Assembly: GCA_910585745.1 (NCBI GenBank)
Contig: CAJUFM010000011.1
Coordinates: forward strand, 1 to 53,905
Source: an uncultured Eubacterium sp.
GTDB lineage: Bacteria > Bacillota > Clostridia > Lachnospirales > Lachnospiraceae
DNA: 53,905 bases
Reading direction: 5' to 3'
The notes under the pieces were generated by a model, which worked only from the letters and a program-made list of their open reading frames with translations, searched no databases and had not been told where the DNA came from. The position numbers and the translations under genes are program-made. Positions 22,210 through 30,361 of the stretch are shown here, piece after piece. Numbering within the stretch: the first letter of the stretch is position 1; every line of letters starts with the position of its first letter.

Positions 22210-22925
22210 GTAAATACACAGAACGGCTTCAGAACGGAATTATCAAAGAAAACCCTACCTTTGTCATGATGCTTGGAATGTGTCCGACACTTGCTGTTAC
22301 ATCCAGTGCAGTAAACGCCATTGGTATGGGATTGTCTACAACTGTAGTGCTTATTCTTTCCAATATGATGATCTCGGCGCTTCGCAAAGTGATTCCGGAC
22401 CGGGTTCGTATCCCGGCATTCATCGTAGTGATCGCGTCCTTTGTGACCATCGTGCAGCTGCTTTTGAAGGCATATCTGCCATTTTTGGACAGCGCCCTGG
22501 GTGTATACATTCCGCTGATCGTGGTAAACTGTATCATCCTTGGCCGTGCGGAGGCTTATGCTTCGAAGAGCCCGGTAATGCTGTCTGCCCTGGATGGAGT
22601 GGGCATGGGACTCGGATTTACCCTGGGTCTTACCTGCATCGGTATTTTCCGCGAGATTCTCGGAAGTGGTGCGATTTTCGGATTTGAATTTATTCCAGAT
22701 GATTTTCATATTGCAATGTTCGTTATGGCGCCGGGAGCATTTTTCGTACTTGCCGGGCTGACAGCCCTTCAGAACAAGCTGAAGATGCCCTGCGCCACCA
22801 ATACGCCGGAGGCAGAGGAGATCTCCTGTACCGGTAACTGTGCAGCCTGTGCAGGTCATGTGGAAACCTGCGGAAAAGCTCCTGAGGAGGCGGCTGCCAG
22901 CAGAGAGGAGGATGAAAAAGAATGA
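22206..22925 (+). CDS. rnfE: Rnf complex subunit E with Cys-rich C-terminal tail
   Basis: A 239-residue membrane subunit paired with RnfA. The conserved half-sites NPTFVMMLGMCPTLAV (Cys26) and VVNCIILGRAEAYAS (Cys109) are present, and such Cys residues hold the membrane iron-sulphur centre in RnfA/E. After the last helix there is a ~45-residue soluble extension with five Cys (196, 208, 212, 215, 222) and an acidic end. Classic RnfE is around 200 residues, so this is an added tail that could bind metal or a cluster. It overlaps rnfG and rnfA by 4 bases each. Confidence 0.96.
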   Translation: MSKYTERLQNGIIKENPTFVMMLGMCPTLAVTSSAVNAIGMGLSTTVVLILSNMMISALRKVIPDRVRIPAFIVVIASFVTIVQLLLKAYLPFLDSALGVYIPLIVVNCIILGRAEAYASKSPVMLSALDGVGMGLGFTLGLTCIGIFREILGSGAIFGFEFIPDDFHIAMFVMAPGAFFVLAGLTALQNKLKMPCATNTPEAEEISCTGNCAACAGHVETCGKAPEEAAASREEDEKE

Positions 22926-23497
22926 GTATATTTACAATTCTCTTTACCGCTGCTCTCGTAAACAACTTCGTGCTCAGCCAGTTTATGGGTATCTGCCCGT
23001 TCCTCGGCGTCAGCAAGAAAGTGGAGACAGCGGCAGGAATGGGTGGTGCCGTGCTTTTTGTAATCACCATCGCATCCCTTTGTACCAGTCTGTTGTATAA
23101 TTATCTTCTGGTACCTTTTGAACTGGAATACCTGAATACCATTGTATTTATCCTCGTGATCGCTGCCCTGGTACAGTTTGTGGAGATGGTGCTGAAAAAG
23201 AAAATGCCGGCACTGTACAAATCCCTGGGTGTGTACCTTCCTCTGATCACTACGAACTGTGCAGTACTTGGTGTGGCGCTTCTCAGCGTACAGAACGAGT
23301 ACAACGTGCTGGAGAGTGTGATCAACGGTATCGGCGCTTCCATTGGATTCCTGATCGCCATTGTTCTGATGGCAGGTATTCGTGAGAAACTTGAAAACAG
23401 TAATATTCCTGAGGTCTTCAAAGGCACACCTATCGTTCTGATCACCGCTGGTCTGATGGCGATTGCGTTCTGTGGCTTTGGCGGCGTCGGCTTTTGA
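22922..23497 (+). CDS. rnfA: Rnf complex subunit A
   Basis: A 191-residue six-helix membrane protein, homologous to RnfE in inverted topology. Signatures NNFVLSQFMGICPFLGVSKK and LPLITTNCAVLGVALL contain the two conserved Cys that ligate the membrane [2Fe-2S] centre with RnfE. The length is standard. It overlaps rnfE by 4 bases (ATGA) and is followed by rnfB after 18 bases. Confidence 0.97.
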   Translation: MSIFTILFTAALVNNFVLSQFMGICPFLGVSKKVETAAGMGGAVLFVITIASLCTSLLYNYLLVPFELEYLNTIVFILVIAALVQFVEMVLKKKMPALYKSLGVYLPLITTNCAVLGVALLSVQNEYNVLESVINGIGASIGFLIAIVLMAGIREKLENSNIPEVFKGTPIVLITAGLMAIAFCGFGGVGF

Positions 23498-23515
23498 TAA
23501 AAGGAGGGCACTAAT

Positions 23516-24301
23516 ATGAATACGATCATAATATCAGTGGTACTCCTTGGAGTGCTTGGTATCGCCATCGGCCTTCTTCTGGGCGTGGCAGGAAAGTTTT
23601 TCTCCGTAGAAGTGGATGAGCGGGTAGAACAGGTAAGAGAATGTCTTCCGGGCAATAACTGCGGAGGCTGTGGATTTCCGGGCTGTGATGGTCTGGCAGA
23701 GGCCATCGTCGCTGGTACAGCGGAAGTAAACGGTTGCCCTGTAGGCGGAGCCCCAGTGGCAGAAAAGATTGGAACAATCCTCGGTGTAGAGGCGGGAAGT
23801 GCTGTGAAAATGGTGGCGAAGGTGCGCTGTGCCGGAACCTGTGAGCAGGCTTCCGTGAAATACAACTACATTGGCGCCCAGGACTGCCGTCAGGCGGTAA
23901 TGGTACCAGGACGCGGCGACAAATCCTGTACCTATGGCTGTCTTGGACTTGGCTCCTGTGTGGCAGCCTGTCAGTTCGGTGCACTCTCGATCCAGGATGG
24001 CATCGCTGTGGTAGATAAAGAAAAATGTGTGGCCTGCGGAAAATGTGTGGACACCTGTCCAAATTCTGTCATTTCCCTGGAACCATACGACACGAAATAT
24101 CAGGTGCAGTGTAATTCCCACGATAAGGGCAAAGACGTGATGAGTGTGTGTAAGTCCGGATGTATCGGCTGCGGACTCTGCGTGAAACAGTGTGAATTCG
24201 GGGCCATTACGCTGGAAAACAATCTGGCGGCCATCGATCCGGAGAAATGCCAGAACTGTGGCAAATGTGCCGAGAAATGTCCGAAGAAGATCATTATGTA
24301 A
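23516..24301 (+). CDS. rnfB: Rnf complex subunit B (ferredoxin entry)
   Basis: A 261-residue iron-sulphur protein that accepts electrons from reduced ferredoxin. An N-terminal membrane helix is followed by the Fe-S domain CLPGNNCGGCGFPGC (residues ~43-57). The C-terminal half is Cys-rich, with CTYGCLGLGSCVAAC, CVACGKCVDTCP, CIGCGLCVKQCE and CQNCGKCAEKCP, giving several [4Fe-4S] sites. AGGAGG lies nine bases before ATG 23516. It is the last gene of the operon and is followed by a terminator. Confidence 0.97.
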   Translation: MNTIIISVVLLGVLGIAIGLLLGVAGKFFSVEVDERVEQVRECLPGNNCGGCGFPGCDGLAEAIVAGTAEVNGCPVGGAPVAEKIGTILGVEAGSAVKMVAKVRCAGTCEQASVKYNYIGAQDCRQAVMVPGRGDKSCTYGCLGLGSCVAACQFGALSIQDGIAVVDKEKCVACGKCVDTCPNSVISLEPYDTKYQVQCNSHDKGKDVMSVCKSGCIGCGLCVKQCEFGAITLENNLAAIDPEKCQNCGKCAEKCPKKIIM

Positions 24302-24325
24302 AGATATATACGGAATGTTATGGGG

Positions 24326-24360
24326 GAGTGTGACTCATCGCGAATCACACTCTTCCTGTT
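24326..24360 (+). terminator. Terminator of the rnf operon
   Basis: GAGTGTGA (24326-24333) pairs perfectly with TCACACTC (24345-24352) around an 11-base loop. A modest T-rich tail TTCCTGTTTT follows. Confidence 0.7.
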
Positions 24361-24469
24361 TTAAGGTTTTCATTTCTCGACAGCCCCATGCTGTTGTGAA
24401 TTACAATATTAGTTGATAAGTGAATCAAAACTCATGAAGACGAAAAGGTTTTAAAGGAGGAGAAGTTTT

Positions 24470-24910
24470 ATGATTCATTGGTTGCATCAGGAAGATGGAT
24501 TTTGTGAAGGAAGTTTCAAAAGTCATGTTTTTCATGATGAAGAAAACGGTAATGAGCTGCGAGTTGGTGTTAAAAGCGCTGCTTTGAAAGGATGTGCTGA
24601 AAGATGTGTTGAGGCATTTAATAATCTATCGGAGCCTGTGATTGATGAAATCTGTAAAGAAATCTTAAATTGTGCAAAAGAATGTGGTATGGATGAGGAA
24701 ATTGAATTGCCTGCTCCGGATAAGGCTCTTGATATTTTGAATTTCTGCTGGTTTACAACACTCTATGTAAATATGTTTAGCGAGGATGATGAAATAGCCT
24801 ATGTTGTCGAAGGGGAAGGGGACTGGGGTGATGTGGTTGGTTTTGCTGTAAAAAACAATAAGGTGATTTATGTTGGAACGGATTATTTTGATTATATGAA
24901 AGAAGATTAA
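24470..24910 (+). CDS. Acidic soluble protein of unknown function
   Basis: A 146-residue protein, acidic, without signal peptide or membrane segments. It has five Cys (FCEGSF, KGCAERCVEAF, EICKEILNC), plus AKECG and NFCW. The C-terminal end EGEGDWGDVVGFAVKNNKVIYVG has the look of the small DUF2004/DUF6985-type domains often seen among immunity-like proteins, a weak resemblance only. No toxin gene is adjacent. The AAGGAGGAG site is excellent and the reading frame clean, so the gene is real. It is probably transcribed with the following Nudix gene (57-base gap). Confidence 0.7.
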   Translation: MIHWLHQEDGFCEGSFKSHVFHDEENGNELRVGVKSAALKGCAERCVEAFNNLSEPVIDEICKEILNCAKECGMDEEIELPAPDKALDILNFCWFTTLYVNMFSEDDEIAYVVEGEGDWGDVVGFAVKNNKVIYVGTDYFDYMKED

Positions 24911-24967
24911 CAGTCCCGTTTATCGCATGGCAGAGAAGACCTATGATAAAAAGATGAAGGAGTATTT

Positions 24968-25465
24968 ATGAAAACAATAAAAGTTTTTGATGAAAAAAAT
25001 TATGACACATCCTGGCAAAGGGTTGAGAGAGAGGCGGTTCGCGCGGTTATTCTGAGAGGGAATAAGATTGCAATGGTTCGTAGCAGAAAAGAGGGTTTTT
25101 ATAAATTTCCCGGCGGGGGAATTGAGGCGGATGAAACTCATCTTAAGGCAGTGATCCGGGAAACGGAAGAAGAAACAGGACTCCAGGTGATACCAGGATC
25201 GGTAAAAGAACTTGGAATATTGTGGGAAATCAGAAAGGGGTTATTTGGGGAAGAGATTTTTGATCAGAAATCATACTATTATCTGGCGGAAGTGCTGGAT
25301 GAAGTAAAGGAACAAAAACTGGATAAATATGAGCAGGAGCTGGGATATGAGCTTGTATGGGAAGACTTGAAAAAAGCATATGAAATAAACATGGAGCTTG
25401 GTCAAAAATATGAGACCACATTTATTATCCGGGAATCTTATATGCTTGAATACCTACTGCAGTAA
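24968..25465 (+). CDS. Nudix hydrolase
   Basis: A 165-residue enzyme with an intact Nudix box: GGGIEADETHLKAVIRETEEET followed by G-L fits G-x5-E-x7-REUXEEXGU. Nudix enzymes cleave nucleoside diphosphates linked to another group using Mg. The N-terminal REAVRAVILRGNKIAMVRS and YKFPGGG strands are standard. The substrate is not predictable. It could be a MutT/NTP-cleaning enzyme. AAGGAG lies eight bases before ATG 24968. Confidence 0.88.
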   Translation: MKTIKVFDEKNYDTSWQRVEREAVRAVILRGNKIAMVRSRKEGFYKFPGGGIEADETHLKAVIRETEEETGLQVIPGSVKELGILWEIRKGLFGEEIFDQKSYYYLAEVLDEVKEQKLDKYEQELGYELVWEDLKKAYEINMELGQKYETTFIIRESYMLEYLLQ

Positions 25466-25506
25466 ATCTCTATCCTTATAAACAAACGAGAATTCAGTTG
25501 TGCTTC

Positions 25507-25525
25507 CTGGTTTTAGCAAAACCAG
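25507..25525 (+). terminator. Short perfect hairpin after the Nudix gene
   Basis: CTGGTTTT pairs with AAAACCAG around a 3-base loop. The tail (TTTATCTTC) is only moderately T-rich, so it is a weak terminator candidate. The rest of 25466-25618 shows nothing else I can name. Confidence 0.45.
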
Positions 25526-25618
25526 TTTATCTTCTCTTGGATAATAGTCGATCATTCTATTGTGCATTAGTAATTCTATAGAGAAGAAAATGTAGTGGGG
25601 AAGACTTGGCACCAGCCC

Positions 25619-25647
25619 TTGAAAACCATTTTAACAACTGTTATAAT
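25619..25647 (+). promoter_or_regulatory. Promoter of the GH18 gene
   Basis: TTGAAA (25619-25624), 17 bases, TATAAT (25642-25647), 58 bases before ATG 25706. Confidence 0.75.
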
Positions 25648-25705
25648 GATACCATGACAAAGAAATGACGAAACAACGATTGATAAATGAAAGGAAGTAT
25701 AACAG

Positions 25706-27421
25706 ATGAAAAAGAGGCTGACCGTGATATTTATATTATTTGTCATACTTGCACTTTTTGCGGCGGCAGGTATGATCGTGTTTAAAAAGTTTGCACCAAG
25801 TTTTACCCAGAGACCGATGAGTGAGCAGTATAAGATCGGCAAGGAAGAGGCATTGCTTATTATAAATGGGAAACCGGTGGAAGAGAGAGGAAAACTGGTC
25901 AGCGGCGTCGTTTATGTTCCGGTGGAGACCGCTGTGGTGTATATGAATGAGAGGATTTACTGGGATGATAAAGAAGATATTTTGTGTCTGGCGACTTCCG
26001 GGGGGCTGATTACAGTAAATATGGCGGACAGCCTTCGCTATACATTGGGAAAAGAGACAAAAGAAATGTCTTATCAGGCATTGTACCAGGACGGTGAAAC
26101 CACTTATGTGGCGATGGAATTTGTGGCGCAGCATTCCAGGATCAACTATTCCTATATGCAGGAACCGAACCGGATCCTGGTGCAGTCAGATTTTGAGAGC
26201 AGCAATACATTTGCTGTACTGGCGGATGATATAAGGCTCCGGGTGGGGCCCAATAAAAAATATGATTATCTGCTGGAACTGAAAAAAGCGAAAGAGGTTC
26301 TGGTAGATACTTCAAGTAAAGCCGAGAATGGGTATCAGAAGATTTTTACGCTGGAAGGCATCGAGGGATATGTGCCGGAAGAATATCTGACCCAAAAAGA
26401 GGATAAGCCATGGACTACAGAGAAGCAGGAAGATATTTTCCCGCAGATCAAGATGGACAAGACGATCTGCCTGGGATGGCATCAGATGATGGGGGTAGTG
26501 GGTAGCGCAGATCTTCAGCTTAAGACGTCGCAGGCTACAAGCCTCAATGTGATCTCACCTACCTGGTTTGCGCTTAGTGATAATAAAGGAAACATTTCTT
26601 CCCTGGCCAGCACGGATTATGTGTCAGCTGCCCACGCGAAGGGAATGAAAGTGTGGGGACTGGTCAATGATTTCGATGAAAAGAAAAACAATATTAATAT
26701 AAAGAAGATACTGGGAAGGACTTCGATCCGGACTAATCTGATCAATAACCTGGTGACCACAGCGATGAGTTATAACCTGGATGGGATCAATGTGGATTTT
26801 GAGAAAATAACGGAAAAGACAGCCCCTGCATATCTGGAATTTTTGAGGGAACTGGTTCTAGCCTGTCATGCCAACAATATTGTTGTGTCGGTGGATGATT
26901 ATCTTCCCACAGAGAGTTCTTCTTTCTATAACTGGGCAGAGCAGGGCAAGGTCGTGGATTATGTGATCTTTATGGCATACGATGAACATTATTCCGGAAG
27001 CAAAGAGAGCGGCTCTGTCTCTTCGCTGCCTTTTGTGAAAAATGGTGTGGAGCTGGGGATGAAATATATCCCAGCAGAGCGGGTTGTGGTAGCACTTCCC
27101 TTTTATACCAGACTTTGGAAAGAGACGAAGAAAGGCAAACTGGCCAGCCGTCCTGAAGTTTACGGCATGAGTTCCGCGGAGAGCCTTCTCCAGTCCCATG
27201 GAGTAAATCCGGAGTGGGATGAGGCCACTGGACAATATTATGCAGAATATAAGGCAGATAATCATAAGTACCGGATATGGCTGGAGGAAGAGACTTCGCT
27301 GGAGAAAAAATTAGAGGTGGTGTTTAACAACAAAGCAGCCGGCGCCGCTTTCTGGAAGCTTGGTTTTGAGCGCCCTGTCACCTGGACCACCATTGCAAAA
27401 TATATACAAAAACAGGAATAG
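25706..27421 (+). CDS. GH18-family glycosidase with SH3-like domain (spore/cell-wall lytic type)
   Basis: A 571-residue membrane-anchored or secreted protein. Residues 5-27 form a signal or membrane helix. Residues ~45-165 are copper-amine-oxidase-N-like (two strand-rich halves with YVPVETAVVYMNERIYW). Residues ~168-228 are a bacterial SH3 domain (DIRLRVGPNKKYDYL). Residues ~250-570 are a GH18 barrel with the catalytic motif DGINVDFE (359-366, acid Glu366) and VIFMAYDEHY. The layout is like the YaaH/YdhD/CwlE spore peptidoglycan hydrolases, which cut N-acetylglucosamine bonds. AAGGAAG precedes ATG 25706. The CwlD-type amidase follows, which supports a spore-cortex or cell-wall role. Confidence 0.88.
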   Translation: MKKRLTVIFILFVILALFAAAGMIVFKKFAPSFTQRPMSEQYKIGKEEALLIINGKPVEERGKLVSGVVYVPVETAVVYMNERIYWDDKEDILCLATSGGLITVNMADSLRYTLGKETKEMSYQALYQDGETTYVAMEFVAQHSRINYSYMQEPNRILVQSDFESSNTFAVLADDIRLRVGPNKKYDYLLELKKAKEVLVDTSSKAENGYQKIFTLEGIEGYVPEEYLTQKEDKPWTTEKQEDIFPQIKMDKTICLGWHQMMGVVGSADLQLKTSQATSLNVISPTWFALSDNKGNISSLASTDYVSAAHAKGMKVWGLVNDFDEKKNNINIKKILGRTSIRTNLINNLVTTAMSYNLDGINVDFEKITEKTAPAYLEFLRELVLACHANNIVVSVDDYLPTESSSFYNWAEQGKVVDYVIFMAYDEHYSGSKESGSVSSLPFVKNGVELGMKYIPAERVVVALPFYTRLWKETKKGKLASRPEVYGMSSAESLLQSHGVNPEWDEATGQYYAEYKADNHKYRIWLEEETSLEKKLEVVFNNKAAGAAFWKLGFERPVTWTTIAKYIQKQE

Positions 27422-27429
27422 ACATTTTG

Positions 27430-27475
27430 TCCACTCCGTACATTGATAATAAAGATGTATGGAGTGGAATTTTTT
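27430..27475 (+). terminator. Terminator-like hairpin containing the amidase Shine-Dalgarno
   Basis: TCCACTCCGTACAT (27430-27443) pairs with ATGTATGGAGTGGA (27455-27468), 14 pairs with one wobble, around an 11-base loop. A T-run (27470-27475) ends at the ATG. GGAG of the amidase ribosome site is in the 3' arm. Confidence 0.75.
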
Positions 27476-28174
27476 ATGAAAAGAGAAAGAGGGATATGGA
27501 AGGTTTGGGCGGTGACAATCCTTTTGTTTGCGGTAGTCGTCCTTGCCACCATCCAGGTAAAGGATCAGGCGGTGCTGAATATTACTGGAAAAAATACCAA
27601 AGAGCTGGTCATGGTGGATCCTGGACATGGAGGTTTTGATCCCGGAAAAGTGGGAGTGGGAGGAACGCTGGAAAAGGATGTAAACCTGAGCATAGCGCTC
27701 AAATTAAAACAGGTGCTGGAAGATAGTGGTTATCAGGTGCTGCTTACCAGAGAAGAAGATCAGGCGCTGTGCCATGAAAAGGCATCGGGGAAAAAGCTTT
27801 CAGATCTAAAATCCAGGGTAAGCATGATCAATGAGAATAAACCCGCCCTGACTGTGAGCATCCACCAAAACAGCTATTCTGCTGGGACAAAAGGGGCACA
27901 GGTGTTTTATTACAATAATTCCGAAGAAAGCCATGCGTTTGCCACGGTACTGCAGGAGACGGTGAAGGAAAAAATAGCAGATGGAAATCACCGGGTGGAG
28001 AAGGGAAACGACAGTTATTACATGTTAAAGAAGACAGAAGGTATATTTGCCATCATTGAATGTGGCTTTCTCTCTAACCCTCAGGAGGAGCAGCTCTTAA
28101 GATCCGGCGATTATCAACAAAAAATGGCAAATGCCATTGCGGAAGGAATTGAAAATTTCTTGTATAACCAATGA
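27476..28174 (+). CDS. cwlD: N-acetylmuramoyl-L-alanine amidase (CwlD-like)
   Basis: A 232-residue zinc amidase of the Amidase_3 family with an N-terminal membrane helix (WAVTILLFAVVVLATIQV). Zinc ligands and catalytic Glu are visible in MVDPGHGGFDPG, GTLEKDVNLSIAL, VSIHQNSY and AIIECGFLSNPQEE. CwlD in Bacillus makes muramic-delta-lactam in spore cortex. Length, single domain and lack of wall-binding repeats fit CwlD rather than a vegetative autolysin, but this is inferred. The neighbouring GH18 gene fits the same pathway. ATG 27476 is preceded by GGAGTGG. Confidence 0.9.
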   Translation: MKRERGIWKVWAVTILLFAVVVLATIQVKDQAVLNITGKNTKELVMVDPGHGGFDPGKVGVGGTLEKDVNLSIALKLKQVLEDSGYQVLLTREEDQALCHEKASGKKLSDLKSRVSMINENKPALTVSIHQNSYSAGTKGAQVFYYNNSEESHAFATVLQETVKEKIADGNHRVEKGNDSYYMLKKTEGIFAIIECGFLSNPQEEQLLRSGDYQQKMANAIAEGIENFLYNQ

Positions 28175-28195
28175 TCTTGTGGTAATATATTCTAT

Positions 28196-29317
28196 ATGGA
28201 TTTTATGGATGAAGGCAGACAAAAGGCTATGGATACAAAATACATTATCTGGAGCCCAGACGGAGGGTATGAACCCTCTGAACTGGCGGAGGCAAAAAGG
28301 ATCATAGATAAAGGTGGGCTGGTGGCATTTCCCACGGAAACCGTGTACGGTCTGGGAGGGAACGGGCTGCAAAAAGAGGCCGCACGCAGGATCTATGCCG
28401 CAAAGGGGCGTCCCTCGGATAATCCGCTGATCCTCCACATCAGCCAGTTTTGCCAGTTAAAAGAGATCACCAGACGGATTCCGGATACGGCAGTGAAGCT
28501 GGCAGAGGCTTTCTGGCCGGGACCGCTGACGATGATATTTGAAAAGGCGGACTGTGTTCCCTATGAGATAACCGGTGGTCTGGAGACGGTAGCCGTTCGT
28601 ATGCCGGAACACCCCGGAGCCCTGGAGTTTCTGGAAGCAGCAGCGGTGCCTGTGGCAGCTCCCAGCGCCAACACCTCGGGACGGCCAAGTCCTACCAGGG
28701 CAGAGCATGTGAGAGAAGATCTGGAGGGAAAGATCGACATGATCATCGATGGCGGTGAGGTGGGGATCGGATTTGAATCCACCATTGTGGATCTGACTGG
28801 TGAAATTCCGGTGATCCTTCGTCCCGGATATATTACCAGACAGATGGTAGAAGAGGTGGTGGGAGAGACCATTATGGATCCGGCTCTTCTCAGTGTGGAG
28901 GGAGACGTCGCACCGAAGGCTCCCGGCATGAAATACAGGCATTATGCGCCGAAAGCACAGATGAAAGTATTTTGTGGCAGCCAGACGGCAGTTGTTTCAG
29001 CAATCAATGAAGCAGCGGAGCGGCTGGTTCATGAAGGAGTTCTTCCAGAAGAGATCGGCATACTTGCCGCCGAAGAGACCGCAGCCCGGTATGATGTGGG
29101 ACAGGTTGTGACGTCAGGTTCCAGAAAGAGGGATGATGTGGGGCGTTTTCTTTACGGGGTGCTCCGCAGATTTGATGAGCTTCATGTAAAGGTGATCTTA
29201 TCAGAAAGTTTTTATGATTCTACCAGGGAAGAAGCGGTGATGAACCGCTTGCTGAAAGCTGCCGGGCAGCAGTTAGTCCAGGTAGGTGATGGAGATGGAG
29301 TCGGGGATGGATTATAA
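28196..29317 (+). CDS. tsaC: L-threonylcarbamoyladenylate synthase (Sua5/TsaC type)
   Basis: Up to 373 residues. It makes threonylcarbamoyl-AMP from Thr, bicarbonate and ATP for the t6A37 modification of ANN-decoding tRNAs. The YrdC domain has GGLVAFPTETVYGLGGNG, AAKGRPSDNPLILHI and APSANTSGRPSPT. A C-terminal Sua5 domain follows after the linker APGMKYRHYAPKA. Start choice is uncertain: ATG 28196, 28205 and 28229 are all in frame, none with a good ribosome site, and 28229 (MDTKYIIW) best fits the family. It begins the run tsaC-ptp-rpiB-proC-atp, comparable to ywlC-ywlE-ywlF-atp in Bacillus. Confidence 0.93.
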   Translation: MDFMDEGRQKAMDTKYIIWSPDGGYEPSELAEAKRIIDKGGLVAFPTETVYGLGGNGLQKEAARRIYAAKGRPSDNPLILHISQFCQLKEITRRIPDTAVKLAEAFWPGPLTMIFEKADCVPYEITGGLETVAVRMPEHPGALEFLEAAAVPVAAPSANTSGRPSPTRAEHVREDLEGKIDMIIDGGEVGIGFESTIVDLTGEIPVILRPGYITRQMVEEVVGETIMDPALLSVEGDVAPKAPGMKYRHYAPKAQMKVFCGSQTAVVSAINEAAERLVHEGVLPEEIGILAAEETAARYDVGQVVTSGSRKRDDVGRFLYGVLRRFDELHVKVILSESFYDSTREEAVMNRLLKAAGQQLVQVGDGDGVGDGL

Positions 29318-29753
29318 GAAAGTAATTTTTGTAAGCAAGGAAAATGTGACATTAAGTCCGATGGCGGAGTGGATGTTCAAAAGCATCCTGATGGACAAGG
29401 ATAAGGAGATCCTGTCTCGGGGACTTGTGGTTCTGTTTCCAGAGCCGCGAAACATGAAGGTGACGGATATTCTCATGAATCATTCGGTTCCCTGTGAGGA
29501 ACAGGTATCGACGGAGTTTCAGCCGGAGGAAGTGACAAAGGATACTTTGATCATTACCATGAATTTTGTGGAAAAGGTGAAAGTGGTTGAGGATTTTGGA
29601 ATTTCTGACAACGTTTATACCCTCCATGAGTTTGCCGGCGAAGAGGGAGAGGTCCTGCCGCCCCATGGAGGAGATGAATCGGTGTATGAGGCAAGTTATG
29701 TGGAGATAAAGGACTTGCTTTATAAGATCAAGAAAAAACTGGAGTGGAACTGA
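29307..29753 (+). CDS. Inactive-looking low-molecular-weight phosphatase homologue (YwlE position)
   Basis: A 148-residue protein with the LMW-PTP/arginine-phosphatase fold pattern but a ruined active site. Where the family has C-x5-R-S (VCTGNTCRSPMAE), this reads VSKENVTLSPMAE. The nucleophile Cys is Ser10, and the anion-binding Arg is Leu16. The usual general-acid DP(F/Y)G is replaced by LPPHGG. The scaffold (SPMAEWMFKS, DTLIITMNFVEKVK, VYEASYVEIKDLLYKI) is intact. It sits between tsaC and rpiB, exactly where Bacillus has ywlE, the McsB-opposing phosphatase. It may be a phospho-protein-binding pseudoenzyme. ATG 29307 (GGAG upstream) overlaps tsaC by 11 bases. Confidence 0.82.
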   Translation: MDYKKVIFVSKENVTLSPMAEWMFKSILMDKDKEILSRGLVVLFPEPRNMKVTDILMNHSVPCEEQVSTEFQPEEVTKDTLIITMNFVEKVKVVEDFGISDNVYTLHEFAGEEGEVLPPHGGDESVYEASYVEIKDLLYKIKKKLEWN

Positions 29754-29769
29754 AAACGAAAAAGGTGAT

Positions 29770-29820
29770 GCGCAATAAGGCAAAGGTGAACTGCGTTCGC
29801 CTTGTGAATGGAGGACAAAA
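29770..29820 (+). repeat. Duplicated 5' leader, copy 1 (before rpiB)
   Basis: GCGCAATAAGGCAAAGGTGA and the following 31 bases, ending at the rpiB ATG, recur before proC at the same distance from the start codon. It contains a small hairpin (CAAAGGTGAAC with GTTCGCCTTG, one bulge and one wobble) and the ribosome site GGAGG. Confidence 0.85.
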
Positions 29821-30252
29821 ATGATAGCATTGGGAAGTGACCAGGCAGGTTACAATCTGAAACAGGAAATTATCAAGTATCTGGATGAAAAGGGACTGGA
29901 ATATAAAGATTATGGATCTTTCAGCGAAGATCCGGTGGACTATCCGGTGTATGGGAAAAAAGTGGCCCACGCAGTGGCAGACGGAGAATGTGAAAAGGGG
30001 ATCCTGATCTGCGGCACCGGCATTGGCATCTCCATCGCTGCCAATAAGGTAAAGGGAATCCGTGCCGCGCAGTGCCATGATTGTTTCAGCGCGGAAGCCA
30101 CCAGACTACATAATGATGCAAATATTGTGGCCATGGGCGCAAGGGTTGTAGGTCCAGGGCTCGCGGTAAAGATCGTGGACACTTTCTTAAATACAGAATT
30201 TTCTGGAGCTGAGCGCCATGCGAGGCGGATCGCCATGTTAGAAGACGAATAA
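29821..30252 (+). CDS. rpiB: Ribose-5-phosphate isomerase B
   Basis: A 143-residue enzyme of the RpiB/LacAB family interconverting ribose 5-phosphate and ribulose 5-phosphate. Signatures are MIALGSDQAGYNLKQEI, the catalytic-loop GILICGTGIGISIAANKVKGIRAA with Cys, and ARRIAMLEDE at the end. The length is standard. GGAGGAC precedes ATG 29821, inside the duplicated leader. This corresponds to ywlF in the Bacillus ywl-atp region. It could also act on allose 6-phosphate. Confidence 0.95.
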   Translation: MIALGSDQAGYNLKQEIIKYLDEKGLEYKDYGSFSEDPVDYPVYGKKVAHAVADGECEKGILICGTGIGISIAANKVKGIRAAQCHDCFSAEATRLHNDANIVAMGARVVGPGLAVKIVDTFLNTEFSGAERHARRIAMLEDE

Positions 30253-30310
30253 AGCTGTGCTGGAAGTTTGGGCGCGCACTCCAGACTTGGTGAGAATTTT
30301 TAGTTTTTTG

Positions 30311-30361
30311 GCGCAATAAGGCAAAGGTGAACTGCGTTCACCTTGCGAATGGGGGAAAAAT
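30311..30361 (+). repeat. Duplicated 5' leader, copy 2 (before proC)
   Basis: Second copy of the leader, offset 541 from copy 1, differing at about five positions over 54 bases. In its hairpin the wobble pair of copy 1 becomes a Watson-Crick pair (GTTCACCTTG arm), so the stem is kept. It ends at the proC ATG with GGGGG as ribosome site. Confidence 0.85.
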
